Translations under genes and position numbers: made by a program
Part shown: positions 26,033 through 35,411 of the stretch, in pieces
How positions within the stretch are numbered: the first letter of the stretch is position 1
How the letters are laid out: each line of letters starts with the position of its first letter
Notes under the pieces: model-generated
The model's input: the letters and a program-made list of their open reading frames with translations, nothing else
Told to the model about the DNA's origin: nothing
Database searches by the model: none
Assembly (NCBI RefSeq): GCF_001879205.1
Contig: NZ_MLFK01000005.1
Coordinates: 558,001 to 622,000 of the forward strand
Direction: 5' to 3'
DNA length: 64,000 nt
DNA from: Flavobacterium johnsoniae
GTDB lineage: Bacteria; Bacteroidota; Bacteroidia; Flavobacteriales; Flavobacteriaceae

Positions 26033-27397
26033 TTAAAATAAATCCGGATTGTATCCAAAATAAGGCATGGTTTGTTCGTTAAAAACTACGCCATACTCTT
26101 CTAATTCTTTTAAAATAGGTTCATAAACTTCTTTTTTTATCGGAAGCTGAACTCCCGGAGTTGTGATTTTTTTATTTAAAATCAACAAAGTCGCTATTGC
26201 AACAGGAAGTCCGACAGTTTTTGCCATGGCAGTATAAGTTTGATCATCGCCAATACAAACCATTTTAGAGTCAATTTGTTTCTTTTCGCCGTTTAGTTCG
26301 TAACCAAATTTATGATACATTACAATCATATCTTTGTCTTCAGGCTCTAAAGTCCAGCTGTCTGTTAAGATTTTTTCTAAAATTTGAGCAGGAGTTGCAT
26401 TTGGCAGGTTTACTTTTTTGTTTGGATTGAATAAATCCAGCTCTAAAAGTTTGTCCCACATAATATCATCCTGATCAATTTTCAGAATCAGGCGCGTTTT
26501 AATTTCGACGGAATCTGTAGGATGATAGGGCAAAAATGAGTTTACAAACTGACGATAGCTCATGTTTTCAGAATCTTCCATGATATAGCTGTCATCTGTC
26601 ATTCCAAGCTGCACAAACATATTCCAAGCCTTCGAAAAACCAACTCTTCTGATAGTTCCTCTGTACAAAGTCAGGACGTCATCTAAACCATAAATAGAGC
26701 GGTATTTAAGAGAGTCGCGGTTTGAATAGGCTTCAAACTTTCCATAACCTTCCACTTCGAGAAATTCGGTTCTGCGAAAAACAGTTCCGTATGGGATATA
26801 TTTATAAGTTCCTTCCTGAATAAATTTTGCTGCACCGCCTTGTCCGGCCAAAACTACGTTTCTTGGCGCCCATGTAAATTTATAATTCCATAAATTATTA
26901 TCACATTCCGGGGCGACTAAACCACCGCAGAATGATTCAAACAACAGCATATTACCGCCTTTTTCCCGAATTTCATCAATAACTTTCATGGCACTCATAT
27001 GGTCGATTCCTGGATCGAGGCCAATTTCATTCATGAAAATCAGGTTGTTTTTCTTAGCGTCTTCATTAAGAGCCTGCATCGCATCACTTATATAAGAAGC
27101 GGTTACAAGATGTTTTTTAAACAAAAGACAATCTTTAGCAATTTCTATATGCAGATGTGCCGGAAGCATCGAAATAACAATTGAAGCTTTTTCGATTGCA
27201 GCTTGTCTTTCTTCTGTATCAAAATTATTTAGAGCAATTGGAGTTGCGTTAGGATGTTTCTGAGTTTTTTTCTCGGCTAAAGCCAAAGATAAATCGGCTA
27301 CAACAACATGCAGGTTTTCGGCTTCTGATTTTGCCAGTAAATAGCGAATCAACGAAGATGCTGATCTGCCCGCTCCAATTATTAAAACGCTTCTCAT
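26033..27397 (-). CDS. saccharopine dehydrogenase-family oxidoreductase
   Basis: Starting at MRSVLIIGAGRSASSLIRYL gives a 454-residue protein with the Rossmann glycine motif at its N-terminus; an ATG 24 bp upstream would only add a hydrophobic octapeptide. The following part matches the saccharopine dehydrogenase family (VISMLPAHLHIEIAKDCL, NEIGLDPGIDHMSAMKVIDEI, ESFCGGLVAPECDNNLWNYKFTWAPRNVVLAGQGGAAKF). The family couples NAD(P) to saccharopine cleavage in lysine metabolism, and relatives make carboxynorspermidine. The long C-terminal domain favours the lysine-degradation type, but the exact substrate is inferred. Confidence 0.88.
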   Translation of the reverse strand: MRSVLIIGAGRSASSLIRYLLAKSEAENLHVVVADLSLALAEKKTQKHPNATPIALNNFDTEERQAAIEKASIVISMLPAHLHIEIAKDCLLFKKHLVTASYISDAMQALNEDAKKNNLIFMNEIGLDPGIDHMSAMKVIDEIREKGGNMLLFESFCGGLVAPECDNNLWNYKFTWAPRNVVLAGQGGAAKFIQEGTYKYIPYGTVFRRTEFLEVEGYGKFEAYSNRDSLKYRSIYGLDDVLTLYRGTIRRVGFSKAWNMFVQLGMTDDSYIMEDSENMSYRQFVNSFLPYHPTDSVEIKTRLILKIDQDDIMWDKLLELDLFNPNKKVNLPNATPAQILEKILTDSWTLEPEDKDMIVMYHKFGYELNGEKKQIDSKMVCIGDDQTYTAMAKTVGLPVAIATLLILNKKITTPGVQLPIKKEVYEPILKELEEYGVVFNEQTMPYFGYNPDLF

Positions 27398-27583
27398 AAT
27401 TCTAATATTTAACACAAACATATTAAAATGTTATAAATATAACAAATTTAATTCTAAAAATGATAATTTTTTCGAGAGTAAACAAGTCAAAAAATATTGA
27501 TTTTGGGCTGAAATAATTAGAAAACTAAAATGAATATTGAACAGGATGAAGTATTTTTGTTTAAAATTAAAAGTTTAGAAAAT

Positions 27584-27970
27584 ATGAAAAGAAGAATAGT
27601 TTTAACTGGAGCCTTTATTGGAATGTTAGCCATTATTTTTGGTGCTTTTGGAGCGCATTTACTAAAAAAATATTTGTCTATAGAAGAGTTAAACACTTTT
27701 GAAGTCGGGGTGCGTTACCAAATGTATCATGCCTTATTTCTTCTTTTTCTTTCAACCCGAAAAGATATTGCTGAGAAAACCATAAAAACCATCTATAATC
27801 TAGTTGTTGCCGGTGTTGTTCTGTTTAGCGGATCGATTTATTTATTAGCTACAAAAAGTCTTACACTTTTTGATTTCAAAATTATCGTATTCGCAACACC
27901 TTTGGGCGGATTCTTATTAATTATTGCCTGGGCGGTATTATTTCTTACTATTTTGAGGAAAAAATCATAA
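27584..27970 (+). CDS. DUF423-family small membrane protein
   Basis: From the ATG at 27584 this is a 128-residue protein with four hydrophobic segments and the family's opening phrase VLTGAFIGMLAIIFGAFGAHLLKKYLSIEELNTFEVGVRYQMYHALFLL. DUF423 proteins (YgdD-like) are inner-membrane proteins of unknown function. An upstream in-frame ATG at 27530 would add 18 hydrophilic residues before the first span and is less likely. It stands alone between the divergent saccharopine dehydrogenase-like gene and pckA. Confidence 0.9.
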   Translation: MKRRIVLTGAFIGMLAIIFGAFGAHLLKKYLSIEELNTFEVGVRYQMYHALFLLFLSTRKDIAEKTIKTIYNLVVAGVVLFSGSIYLLATKSLTLFDFKIIVFATPLGGFLLIIAWAVLFLTILRKKS

Positions 27971-28174
27971 AATCCCGAAAAAAAAATTCTGTGTAAAAAT
28001 TAATCTTTAATTTTGTCTCATAATTAACATATAAAGTTACTTATGTGAATTTTTATTGCTTTTTATCTCCTTTGATAAAAAATATAACAATTTGCAAACT
28101 TGTGCTTTACGCTCAGGAATTAGTAAAATTATATTTTGTTGCACCAAAAAAATAACACACACAACATTAAATTT

Positions 28175-29779
28175 ATGGACAATAACACACTTTTCGCGCA
28201 ATCGATTTCGTTAAAAGAATTAGGAATAGAAAATGCAACGGTTCGTTACCAGTTATCAGCAGATGAATTGCATGCGATAACTGTGCAGTCAGGACAAGGT
28301 GTTGAGGCCTCTACAGGTGCTTTGGCAATTAATACGGGCGAGTTTACAGGACGTTCTCCACAAGATCGTTTTATTGTAAAAGACAGTATTACAGAAGATA
28401 AAGTATGGTGGGGAAATGTAAATATCCCGTTTGCACCAGAAGCTTTTGAGAAATTATACAATAAGGTAACAGCATTTTTATCAAACAAAGAAGTTTTTGT
28501 TCGCGATTCTTATGTATGTTCAGATCCAAATTATAGACTAAACGTTCGCGTGGTTACAGAAACGGCTTGGTCAAATTTGTTTTGCTACAATATGTTCCTA
28601 AGACCGGAAGAGTCTGAACTTGCAAACTTTACACCAGAATGGACTGTAGTTTGTGCTCCAAGTTTTATGGCAGATCCTGCCGTAGACGGAACACGTCAGT
28701 CTAATTTTGCTATTTTAGATTTTACTAAAAAAATAGCTTTAATTGGCGGAACTGGTTATACAGGTGAAATGAAAAAAGGAATTTTTTCTGCTTTAAACTT
28801 CATTTTACCAGTTTTTAAAAATACACTTCCAATGCATTGCAGTGCCAATGTTGGTAAAAACGGAGATACAGCAATTTTCTTTGGTTTATCAGGAACAGGA
28901 AAAACAACTTTATCTGCAGATCCGGAACGTAAATTAATTGGAGATGATGAACACGGATGGACTGCTGAAAATACTGTTTTCAACTTTGAAGGCGGATGCT
29001 ACGCTAAAGTAATCAACTTAACAGAAGAAAATGAACCGGACATTTTTAGAGCGATCAAAAAAGGAGCGCTTTTAGAAAATGTGGTTTTCAAACCAGGGAC
29101 TAACGAAGTTGATTTTGATGATGTTTCAATCACTCAAAATACACGTGTAAGTTACCCAATAACGCATATTGATAATATTCAGCCGGACTCTATCGGTCAT
29201 AATCCAAAAAATATATTTTTCCTTACAGCAGATTCATTCGGAATCCTGCCTCCAATTTCAAAACTGACTCCCGGCCAGGCGGCATATCACTTTATTTCAG
29301 GATATACAGCAAAAGTAGCCGGTACAGAAGCTGGAGTTACAGAACCACAGCCTAATTTCTCTGCTTGTTTTGGAGCGCCTTTCATGCCTTTGCATCCAAC
29401 AAAATATGCTGAAATGTTAAGCAAAAAAATGAAAGATGCGGATGTAAAAGTTTGGTTAATCAACACAGGCTGGACAGGCGGTGCATACGGTACAGGAAGC
29501 CGTATGAAACTAAAATATACTCGTGCTATGATTACAGCTGCGTTAAACGGAGAACTGGATAATGTAGAGTACAAAAATCACGCAGTATTTGGAATTGCAA
29601 AACCACAATCTTGTCCTAACGTTCCTGAGGAAATTTTAAATCCTAGAAATACTTGGGAAGACAAAGATTTATACGATAAAAAAGCGTTAGAATTAGCTCA
29701 GAAATTCAAAGCTAATTTTGCCAAATTTGAAGAGTTTGCCAATGCCGAAATTTTGGCCGGCGCACCGATTACAGAATAA
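28175..29779 (+). CDS. pckA: ATP-dependent phosphoenolpyruvate carboxykinase
   Basis: From the ATG at 28175 the protein has 534 residues, the usual length for the ATP-type enzyme. It contains the oxaloacetate-binding region GEFTGRSPQDRFIVKD, the kinase-1a motif GLSGTGKTTLSAD, the kinase-2/metal region GDDEHGW, and the C-terminal NTGWTGGAYGTGSRMKL and adenine-binding NTRVSYPI. It converts oxaloacetate and ATP to PEP, CO2 and ADP in gluconeogenesis, which fits growth on peptides and amino acids. An in-frame TTG at 28136 is unlikely as a start because it adds a non-conserved Asn/His-rich leader. A strong terminator follows. Confidence 0.97.
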   Translation: MDNNTLFAQSISLKELGIENATVRYQLSADELHAITVQSGQGVEASTGALAINTGEFTGRSPQDRFIVKDSITEDKVWWGNVNIPFAPEAFEKLYNKVTAFLSNKEVFVRDSYVCSDPNYRLNVRVVTETAWSNLFCYNMFLRPEESELANFTPEWTVVCAPSFMADPAVDGTRQSNFAILDFTKKIALIGGTGYTGEMKKGIFSALNFILPVFKNTLPMHCSANVGKNGDTAIFFGLSGTGKTTLSADPERKLIGDDEHGWTAENTVFNFEGGCYAKVINLTEENEPDIFRAIKKGALLENVVFKPGTNEVDFDDVSITQNTRVSYPITHIDNIQPDSIGHNPKNIFFLTADSFGILPPISKLTPGQAAYHFISGYTAKVAGTEAGVTEPQPNFSACFGAPFMPLHPTKYAEMLSKKMKDADVKVWLINTGWTGGAYGTGSRMKLKYTRAMITAALNGELDNVEYKNHAVFGIAKPQSCPNVPEEILNPRNTWEDKDLYDKKALELAQKFKANFAKFEEFANAEILAGAPITE

Positions 29780-29800
29780 AGGGCTATTACTAATTCAAAG

Positions 29801-29834
29801 AAAAAAGCTGTTCAGTGATGAACAGCTTTTTTTT
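29801..29834 (+). terminator. terminator of pckA
   Basis: AAAAAAGCTGTTCA, loop GTGA, TGAACAGCTTTTTTTT: a 14-bp stem and T run 22 bp after the stop. Confidence 0.93.
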
Positions 29835-29835
29835 G

Positions 29836-30003
29836 TTTCAGGTTTCAGGTTTCAGGTTTCAAGTTTCACGTTGAACGAAATGCTTGTCAAGCTATGCGAA
29901 GTCGAAGCCCGCGCAAAGCACTTCGACTTCGCTCAGTGTGACAGCGGATTTAAGTCTCGATAAAACCTGAAACCTGAAACTTGAAACCTGAAACTTGAAA
30001 CAA
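29836..30003. repeat. nested TTTCAGGTTTC and GCGAAGTCGAAG palindromes
   Basis: The outer arms are tandem TTTCAGG/TTTCAAG heptamers (29836-29869), mirrored by CCTGAAA/CTTGAAA heptamers (29965-30002). Inside lies a different element with perfect 12-bp arms GCGAAGTCGAAG (29896-29907) and CTTCGACTTCGC (29921-29932), followed by CAGTGTGACAG. The gap separates convergent pckA and the phytase gene. The inner phrase also occurs inside a coding sequence at about 37617-37634. Confidence 0.85.
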
Positions 30004-30009
30004 AATAAA

Positions 30010-31068
30010 CTATTTCTTCCCTTCATCAATACGTTTTTGGATCAAATCCCATGCGTAATAATGAAATGTCATTCCGTTACTCATGGCTACGAAAAGTCCG
30101 TTTTTATATTTTGGGCCTAAGTTTACACTTGTAACATCTGCACCATCACATTCTATTGTTGAGGTTGGAACTTCTGCTAATAAAGGATAATTGTTTGGAT
30201 TTCCGTTTGCACCTTCTCTCGGATAAACCATAAAAGAATTTGCCTGTTGGTTTGAAACTAGAATATATCCGGTAGAATCTGTTTTTTTGTAGATTGCAAT
30301 TCCTTCGTGGTCTGCTTTGAAATCTTTTTGACCAAAGAAAGCCAGTTCTTTATTGTCATTTAAAGCCGGATCTGCTTTATATTTTCTGATTCCAACCTGC
30401 TCGTCACAATAATAGATGCTTCCTAGTTCATTATCAACCGCAATTGCTTCAATTTCTTTCTTTCCGCTGTAAGTCCCGAATTTTCGAACCACTTTTGCAG
30501 CAGCGAATTTTCCGTTTCCGGAAAGTTCATACTGCCATAGATAGCTTCCGGAAGGCCCTGTTTTTCTTCCCACAATGGCAAAAATCTTCTGATCGCTTGG
30601 ACGGGTATACAAAGCAACTCCCATTGGGTCACGTTCTGCATCCCCTTCAAAAACAGGAATACCGCCATTGTCAATCGGTTCTAAATCCGGCAGGCTGAAG
30701 ATTCTTATTTTGTTGCTTTCGCGCTCTGTCGTAACGGCAATATCTACTTTTTTTCCGTTAATAATTAATCCGTAAGCGATATCCACATTATTTGGTCGTT
30801 TTAGCGGAATTGATTTTTTAAGAATTTTTCCATTCAAATCAAAAGCATATAAGCCGCCGTCTGTATCTTTATCTGTTCCCACAATAATACTTTTTGAAGC
30901 ATCTGCTGGATTAATCCAAATTGAAGGACCATCTGTATCGTGAGGTAAAGCCTCGGTAACAGTTGTTGGTTTTACGGCATTTGGCGAAACGGGCGCTAAT
31001 TTATCGTCTTTACAAGCTGTAAAAGAAAGGCTTAAAAGTAAAAAAGCAAGTATCGATTTATTTTTCAT
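30010..31068 (-). CDS. beta-propeller phytase (3-phytase), lipoprotein
   Basis: A 352-residue protein with a lipoprotein signal; the Cys at about residue 19 is followed by KDD, resembling the flavobacterial surface-export signal. The rest matches the BPP-type phytase fold: HDTDGPSIWINPADASKSIIVGTDKDTDGGLYAFDLNGK, RPNNVDIAYG, DPMGVALY, EGIAIYKK and IECDGADVTSVNLG, with many Asp/Glu available for calcium. It releases phosphate from phytate at the cell surface. It follows a TonB-dependent receptor gene in the same direction (74-bp gap), so binding, hydrolysis and import are probably linked. Confidence 0.92.
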   Translation of the reverse strand: MKNKSILAFLLLSLSFTACKDDKLAPVSPNAVKPTTVTEALPHDTDGPSIWINPADASKSIIVGTDKDTDGGLYAFDLNGKILKKSIPLKRPNNVDIAYGLIINGKKVDIAVTTERESNKIRIFSLPDLEPIDNGGIPVFEGDAERDPMGVALYTRPSDQKIFAIVGRKTGPSGSYLWQYELSGNGKFAAAKVVRKFGTYSGKKEIEAIAVDNELGSIYYCDEQVGIRKYKADPALNDNKELAFFGQKDFKADHEGIAIYKKTDSTGYILVSNQQANSFMVYPREGANGNPNNYPLLAEVPTSTIECDGADVTSVNLGPKYKNGLFVAMSNGMTFHYYAWDLIQKRIDEGKK

Positions 31069-31142
31069 TAGGGTGTTTTATTTTAAATGAATTAGACAGA
31101 ACCGCTAAGTCCTGTCTAATTTAGTAGTTTTTAGTATTGATT

Positions 31143-33953
31143 TTACAAGTCTAATTTCAATCCGAAATTATAACGAGCCTGATAGTATTCTGCTTGTTTT
31201 GTATGTGCTTCAATGCCTTGGTAGTAACGTAATGGCTGATTGGTTAAGTTGTTAGCTTCAGCAAAAAGACGAAGTTTTGGCGTAATTTTGAAAGAAGCAT
31301 TGGCATCTAAGAAAAATTGTTTGTCATAATAACTGTCTTTGTATGACTCTGAACCTAATTCATCTAAATAATCAGATGTAAAGTTGGTTGAGATTCTGGC
31401 AGAGAAACGTTTGTTTTCCCAAGACAAAGATCCATTAAACATATGTGGTGTTGTTCCGGGAAGGCTGATATCGTTTCTTTCGTTTCCGTCTTCATCGGAA
31501 ATTCCTTTTGCTTTAGATTTTGTGTAAGTGTAGTTTAAATAAACCGCAAAACCTTTTAAGAATTTACCAGGAAGAAAATCTAACTGACGCTGAAAAGCAA
31601 CTTCAAATCCGTAAACATCAACTGTATCTCCGTTTCTTGACTGTAAAAATGACCAGTTTTCGCCAACCGGAATTGGGTTTGCCTGATTTGGGAAATCCGC
31701 AGCGAATTTTGCACTGTCGTATTGATTATCGCTGTAGTTGTAAATGAAATCATTTAATTTTTTGTAGAAAACACCTCCAGAAATTAATCCGACAGATTTG
31801 AAATAATTCTCGGCCATGAAATCATAATTGTATGAATAGGTTGCTTTAAGATCTGGATTTCCGGCCGTAATCTCTTTATCTGCAGCAATATTGTTTACAT
31901 AAGGAGCCAATGCATAATAGTTGGGTCTTGCCAGTGCCGTTGTAGCTGCGGCTCTTAAAACTAAATCTTTAGTAGCATTGTATTGAATAGAGATGCTTGG
32001 CAATAAGTTAGTATAAGAATTTTTCGTATTGATTTTATTCTCTAATTCTTCTTCGTCTAAGACACGGTTTCCGGTATAATCAATATGAGTATTCTCCATA
32101 CGGAAACCTAGCACCATAGAAAGTTTGTCGTTAAAATCCTGATCCCATCTTACATAAGCTGCATAAATATTTTCTTTGGCATTGTAATTTACAGCCAAAT
32201 ATTCTGCAACATCAGCTTCTTTATCAAATAATGCGGCGTTGTTTAAATCTAAACTTCCTAAGAAAGAAGCTGAAGCAAATGTTCCGGGTACATATTTACT
32301 TCCCGGATTAAAATTTTTCCCATCATAGTAACTTGTTGGAACATCCGATAATAATTCCATATCATCATTGATTGGAGAGTAAGAATAGAAAACATTATTT
32401 CTTTCTTTTTCTTTTAAACGAAGTCTAAGACCTGTTCTCAATCTTCCTTTTTCTCCTGCGATTACAGAAAATGGAAAACGGATGTTTACTTTTGCTCCAA
32501 ATTCGCTTTCGCTGGTTTCATCTGTATTTTCAGTAACCGAGTCAAATTTGAATTCATCAACAGATTCTCCAACAGTTGTCATTAAAGGAAATCTAGGATT
32601 AGATAAATCTTCGAACATTTCTAGACCTTTTTGACGGTATTCGATATAGCGTTCTCCCGGACGATATTCTCTGGCTTTTGCATAGTTGGCAGACCAGTCT
32701 AAATCTAAAGAAGAATTAATTAAATGCTCTCCACGAAGAGAATAATTTTGTACACGCTGATCTTCAAGTCTTCTGTTTTTGTTGCGATTGTTGTCGAGAC
32801 CACCTTTTGTCTGACGTTTTACACGACCTTCAAAACCGGTGATTTCTTCCCCGTTATAAATAGGTTCGATATCATCGTAAGTGGTTCTAAAACGGTTTTC
32901 TCTATCATCTCTCCAGTTGTAGATTGCGTTAGCAAAAATGGTATTATTTTCGTCAAATTTATAATCTAATGCGACAGATCCGCTGCGACGAATACGCTGT
33001 ACATCATATTCTCTAATTTCTGATGCCTGCAAATATTCATTTCCAAACTCATCTTTAACCCATTCGTTTTCGATGTTGTCAGATCCGTAATCAACATTGT
33101 TATAAGAACCGCTGAAAACTGCGCCTAATTTATTGTCGAAAAAACGATTACCATAAACTAAACCTGCAGTATAACTTGCGTGTTCACGTATTGGAAGATA
33201 GCCTCCAGCAAGAGTTGCAGAGATTCTTTCTCCATTTGGTGTTGCTCTTGTAACCAAATTTACAGAACCTCCAATAGCATCTGCATCCATGTCTGAAGTC
33301 AGGGTTTTGTTTACTTCGATGGTCGAAATCATATCAGAAGGAATCAAGTCCATTTGTACGTTTCTATTGTCTCCTTCGGCAGATGGAATACGGTCGCCAT
33401 TTAAAGTTACCGAGTTTAAAGATGGAGCAAGACCTCTAATAATAATATTACGAGCTTCACCCTGATCATTTTGCATCGTGATACCCGGAACACGTTTTAA
33501 AGCGTCTCCAACGTTGGCATCTGGAAAACGACCCATTTGATCAGATGAAATTACGTTTCCGATATTTTTATTGTTTTTTTGCTGATTCAGTGCTTTGGCC
33601 TGACCTTTTAAAATGTCTCCAACCACAACTTCATTCAACTCTGTTCCAGAAGTTTTAAGTGCAAAATCTACAACATTGTTTTTGCCTTGTTCTACCGTGA
33701 TCTCATGAATAGTTGAAGTGTAACCAATATATTTTACTTCAACTTTATAAGTTCCGGCATTAATATTTAATAATTCAAAACGCCCGTTGTAGTCAGAAAC
33801 GGTGTATTTGTTTTCTCCAACAATCTGAACCATGGCTCCAGGCAGAGGAAGTTTGTCGTCAACATCTAAGACTTTTCCGGAAATTATAGCCTTTTGGGCA
33901 TAACCTGAAAAGGCTAAAAATAGAAACGTTAATAATAAATAGATTTTTTTCAT
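31143..33953 (-). CDS. TonB-dependent receptor associated with phytase
   Basis: A 936-residue outer-membrane receptor with a signal peptide (ending SGYAQ), an N-terminal carboxypeptidase-like regulatory domain (about 22-105: ISGKVLDVDDKLPLPGAMVQIVGENKYTVSDYNGRFEL), a plug domain (about 120-235, PDANVGDALKRVPGITMQND and NIIIRGLAPSLNSVTLNGDRIPS) and a 22-strand barrel ending in the expected aromatic-rich strand (YYQARYNFGLKLDL). No SusD partner gene is adjacent. The phytase lipoprotein gene is directly downstream, so the substrate is probably phytate or a product of it; this is inferred from context. Confidence 0.95.
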   Translation of the reverse strand: MKKIYLLLTFLFLAFSGYAQKAIISGKVLDVDDKLPLPGAMVQIVGENKYTVSDYNGRFELLNINAGTYKVEVKYIGYTSTIHEITVEQGKNNVVDFALKTSGTELNEVVVGDILKGQAKALNQQKNNKNIGNVISSDQMGRFPDANVGDALKRVPGITMQNDQGEARNIIIRGLAPSLNSVTLNGDRIPSAEGDNRNVQMDLIPSDMISTIEVNKTLTSDMDADAIGGSVNLVTRATPNGERISATLAGGYLPIREHASYTAGLVYGNRFFDNKLGAVFSGSYNNVDYGSDNIENEWVKDEFGNEYLQASEIREYDVQRIRRSGSVALDYKFDENNTIFANAIYNWRDDRENRFRTTYDDIEPIYNGEEITGFEGRVKRQTKGGLDNNRNKNRRLEDQRVQNYSLRGEHLINSSLDLDWSANYAKAREYRPGERYIEYRQKGLEMFEDLSNPRFPLMTTVGESVDEFKFDSVTENTDETSESEFGAKVNIRFPFSVIAGEKGRLRTGLRLRLKEKERNNVFYSYSPINDDMELLSDVPTSYYDGKNFNPGSKYVPGTFASASFLGSLDLNNAALFDKEADVAEYLAVNYNAKENIYAAYVRWDQDFNDKLSMVLGFRMENTHIDYTGNRVLDEEELENKINTKNSYTNLLPSISIQYNATKDLVLRAAATTALARPNYYALAPYVNNIAADKEITAGNPDLKATYSYNYDFMAENYFKSVGLISGGVFYKKLNDFIYNYSDNQYDSAKFAADFPNQANPIPVGENWSFLQSRNGDTVDVYGFEVAFQRQLDFLPGKFLKGFAVYLNYTYTKSKAKGISDEDGNERNDISLPGTTPHMFNGSLSWENKRFSARISTNFTSDYLDELGSESYKDSYYDKQFFLDANASFKITPKLRLFAEANNLTNQPLRYYQGIEAHTKQAEYYQARYNFGLKLDL

Positions 33954-34045
33954 TGTGTTGTTTAGTTTGATTTGCTTGCGAAACTAGACTCTTAGTATTA
34001 CTAAAACCCTTAAAAAAAATTAATATAGTGTTATGATTCCCGTTC

Positions 34046-34079
34046 AACATTAGAAATAGATTAATGTTAAAATAACATT
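34046..34079. promoter_or_regulatory. cluster of alternating TAATGTT/AACATTA half-sites
   Basis: AACATTA (34046-34052), TAATGTT (34062-34068) and TAACATT (34073-34079) form two overlapping inverted pairs; the right pair is a perfect 7-3-7 palindrome, AATGTTA-AAA-TAACATT. The cluster lies about 93 bp upstream of the receptor gene and 113 bp upstream of the divergent DUF4407 gene, a plausible regulator-binding region. The regulator is unknown. Confidence 0.45.
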
Positions 34080-34191
34080 TAATAAAAAAGGAATTTTATA
34101 AGAGACAAGTAAAAACAAATCAACTATTTGCCTGAGAATTAAAATTTTGGCGCTAAATTTGCCGTATCATCATAATCAAAAATCATCAATC

Positions 34192-35292
34192 ATGTTAAAA
34201 CAATTTTTTATCCTTTGTTCCGGTGCTGACCGAGACTTATTAGAAGGATGTTCAGAAGGCGAACAAACCAAATATGTTGGTATTGGTGCCACCGTGTTTT
34301 TTACTGCAGTTATGGCTTTTCTGGCCAGTGCTTATGCACTTTTTACTGTTTTCGATTCTATTTACCCGGCTTTAATTTTTGGATTTGTATGGAGTTTACT
34401 AATTTTTAATCTGGACCGATTTATCGTTTCCACAATTAAAAAGAGGGATCGTTTTATGGATGAATTCCTGCAGGCGACGCCGCGAATTATACTGGCCGTT
34501 ATTATCGCAATTGTAATTTCTAAACCTCTTGAAATTAAAATTTTCGAAAAAGAAATTAATACCGTTTTATTGAAAGAAAAAAACGAAATGGAGCTGGCCA
34601 ATAAAAAACAAATTGGAACTTATTTCAAAACAGATTTAGATAAGAATAAAGCAGAAATTGCAGCTTTGAAAGCGGATATTGTAAAGAAAGAGAAAGAAGT
34701 AAATGCTTTGTATTCGACTTATATAACAGAAGCAGAGGGGACTGCGGGAACTAAGAAATTAGGAAAAGGCCCGGTTTATAAAGAAAAACGCGAAAAACAC
34801 GATGCTGCTTTAAAAGAATTTGCAGCACTAAAAACAGCAAACGAAGCTAAAATTGCCGAAAAAGAAAAAGCAGGTGTAAAGCTTCAGACCGATTTAGATA
34901 AAAAAGTTTCGCAGACACAGCCTATTATCGAAGGTTTCGACGGATTGATGGCACGTATTAATGCGCTGAATAAACTGTCTTGGCTTCCGTCATTTTTTAT
35001 CATGCTGTTGTTTCTGGCGATCGAAACGTCTCCAATTATTGCTAAATTATTAGCACCAAAAGGCGAATTTGATTTTAAGCAGGAAGAAGCCGAAACGGCG
35101 ATGAAAGCTACTTTAGAGCAGAACAAATACCAGCGGGAATTATTGGTTAAAACGAGCGCCGAAATGCACGATAAAGTATATGCGGATATTGCCGGCGATA
35201 ATGGATTGTACGATCTGCAAAGGAAAAATGCAAAAGAGCTGCTGGAATTGCAGTCACATAAATTTGTAGAAAAACAGAAAGCGACCTTGTAA
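34192..35292 (+). CDS. DUF4407 membrane protein with long coiled coil
   Basis: From the ATG at 34192 this is a 366-residue protein. The family opening FFILCSGADRDLLEGCSEGEQTKYVGIGATVFFTAVMAFLASAYALF is followed by further spans at about 60-80 and 105-120, a long Lys/Glu-rich coiled coil (about 130-260) and a last span near 278-296 (SWLPSFFIMLLFLAIETSPIIAKLL). DUF4407 proteins are common in Bacteroidota and have no established function. An in-frame TTG at 34147 is not a credible start. The stop is followed at once by a tandem heptamer repeat and a terminator. Confidence 0.9.
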   Translation: MLKQFFILCSGADRDLLEGCSEGEQTKYVGIGATVFFTAVMAFLASAYALFTVFDSIYPALIFGFVWSLLIFNLDRFIVSTIKKRDRFMDEFLQATPRIILAVIIAIVISKPLEIKIFEKEINTVLLKEKNEMELANKKQIGTYFKTDLDKNKAEIAALKADIVKKEKEVNALYSTYITEAEGTAGTKKLGKGPVYKEKREKHDAALKEFAALKTANEAKIAEKEKAGVKLQTDLDKKVSQTQPIIEGFDGLMARINALNKLSWLPSFFIMLLFLAIETSPIIAKLLAPKGEFDFKQEEAETAMKATLEQNKYQRELLVKTSAEMHDKVYADIAGDNGLYDLQRKNAKELLELQSHKFVEKQKATL

Positions 35293-35301
35293 AAGGTAAT
35301 C

Positions 35302-35336
35302 TGTAAAATGTAAAATGTAAAATGTAAAATGTAAAA
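35302..35336. repeat. tandem heptamer TGTAAAA, five copies
   Basis: Five consecutive copies of the 7-bp unit TGTAAAA follow 9 bp after the DUF4407 stop codon. The reverse complement (TTACATTTTACAT) occurs at about 35405-35417, so the ends of the intergenic region are inverted relative to each other. Confidence 0.9.
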
Positions 35337-35370
35337 AGTCTTAAGCTCTAATGAACTTAAGACTTTTTTT
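35336..35370 (+). terminator. terminator between convergent genes
   Basis: AAGTCTTAAG and CTTAAGACTT form a 10-bp stem followed by a T run. Confidence 0.85.
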
Positions 35371-35411
35371 ATTTCCAGTAAGAAGTCATTTCACTTCTCA
35401 CAAATTACATT

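Noticed and set aside
28136..28174. Upstream TTG start for pckA
   Set aside because: The leader is Asn/His-rich and not PEPCK-like; the ATG at 28175 gives the usual protein length.
27971..28174. Riboswitch upstream of pckA
   Set aside because: The leader is A/T-rich without conserved paired elements that I can recognise.
34147..34191. Upstream TTG start for the DUF4407 protein
   Set aside because: The family's N-terminal phrase begins just after the ATG at 34192.
35302..35336. Possible CRISPR-like array from tandem TGTAAAA units
   Set aside because: Units are 7 bp with no spacers and no cas genes; it is a simple tandem repeat.
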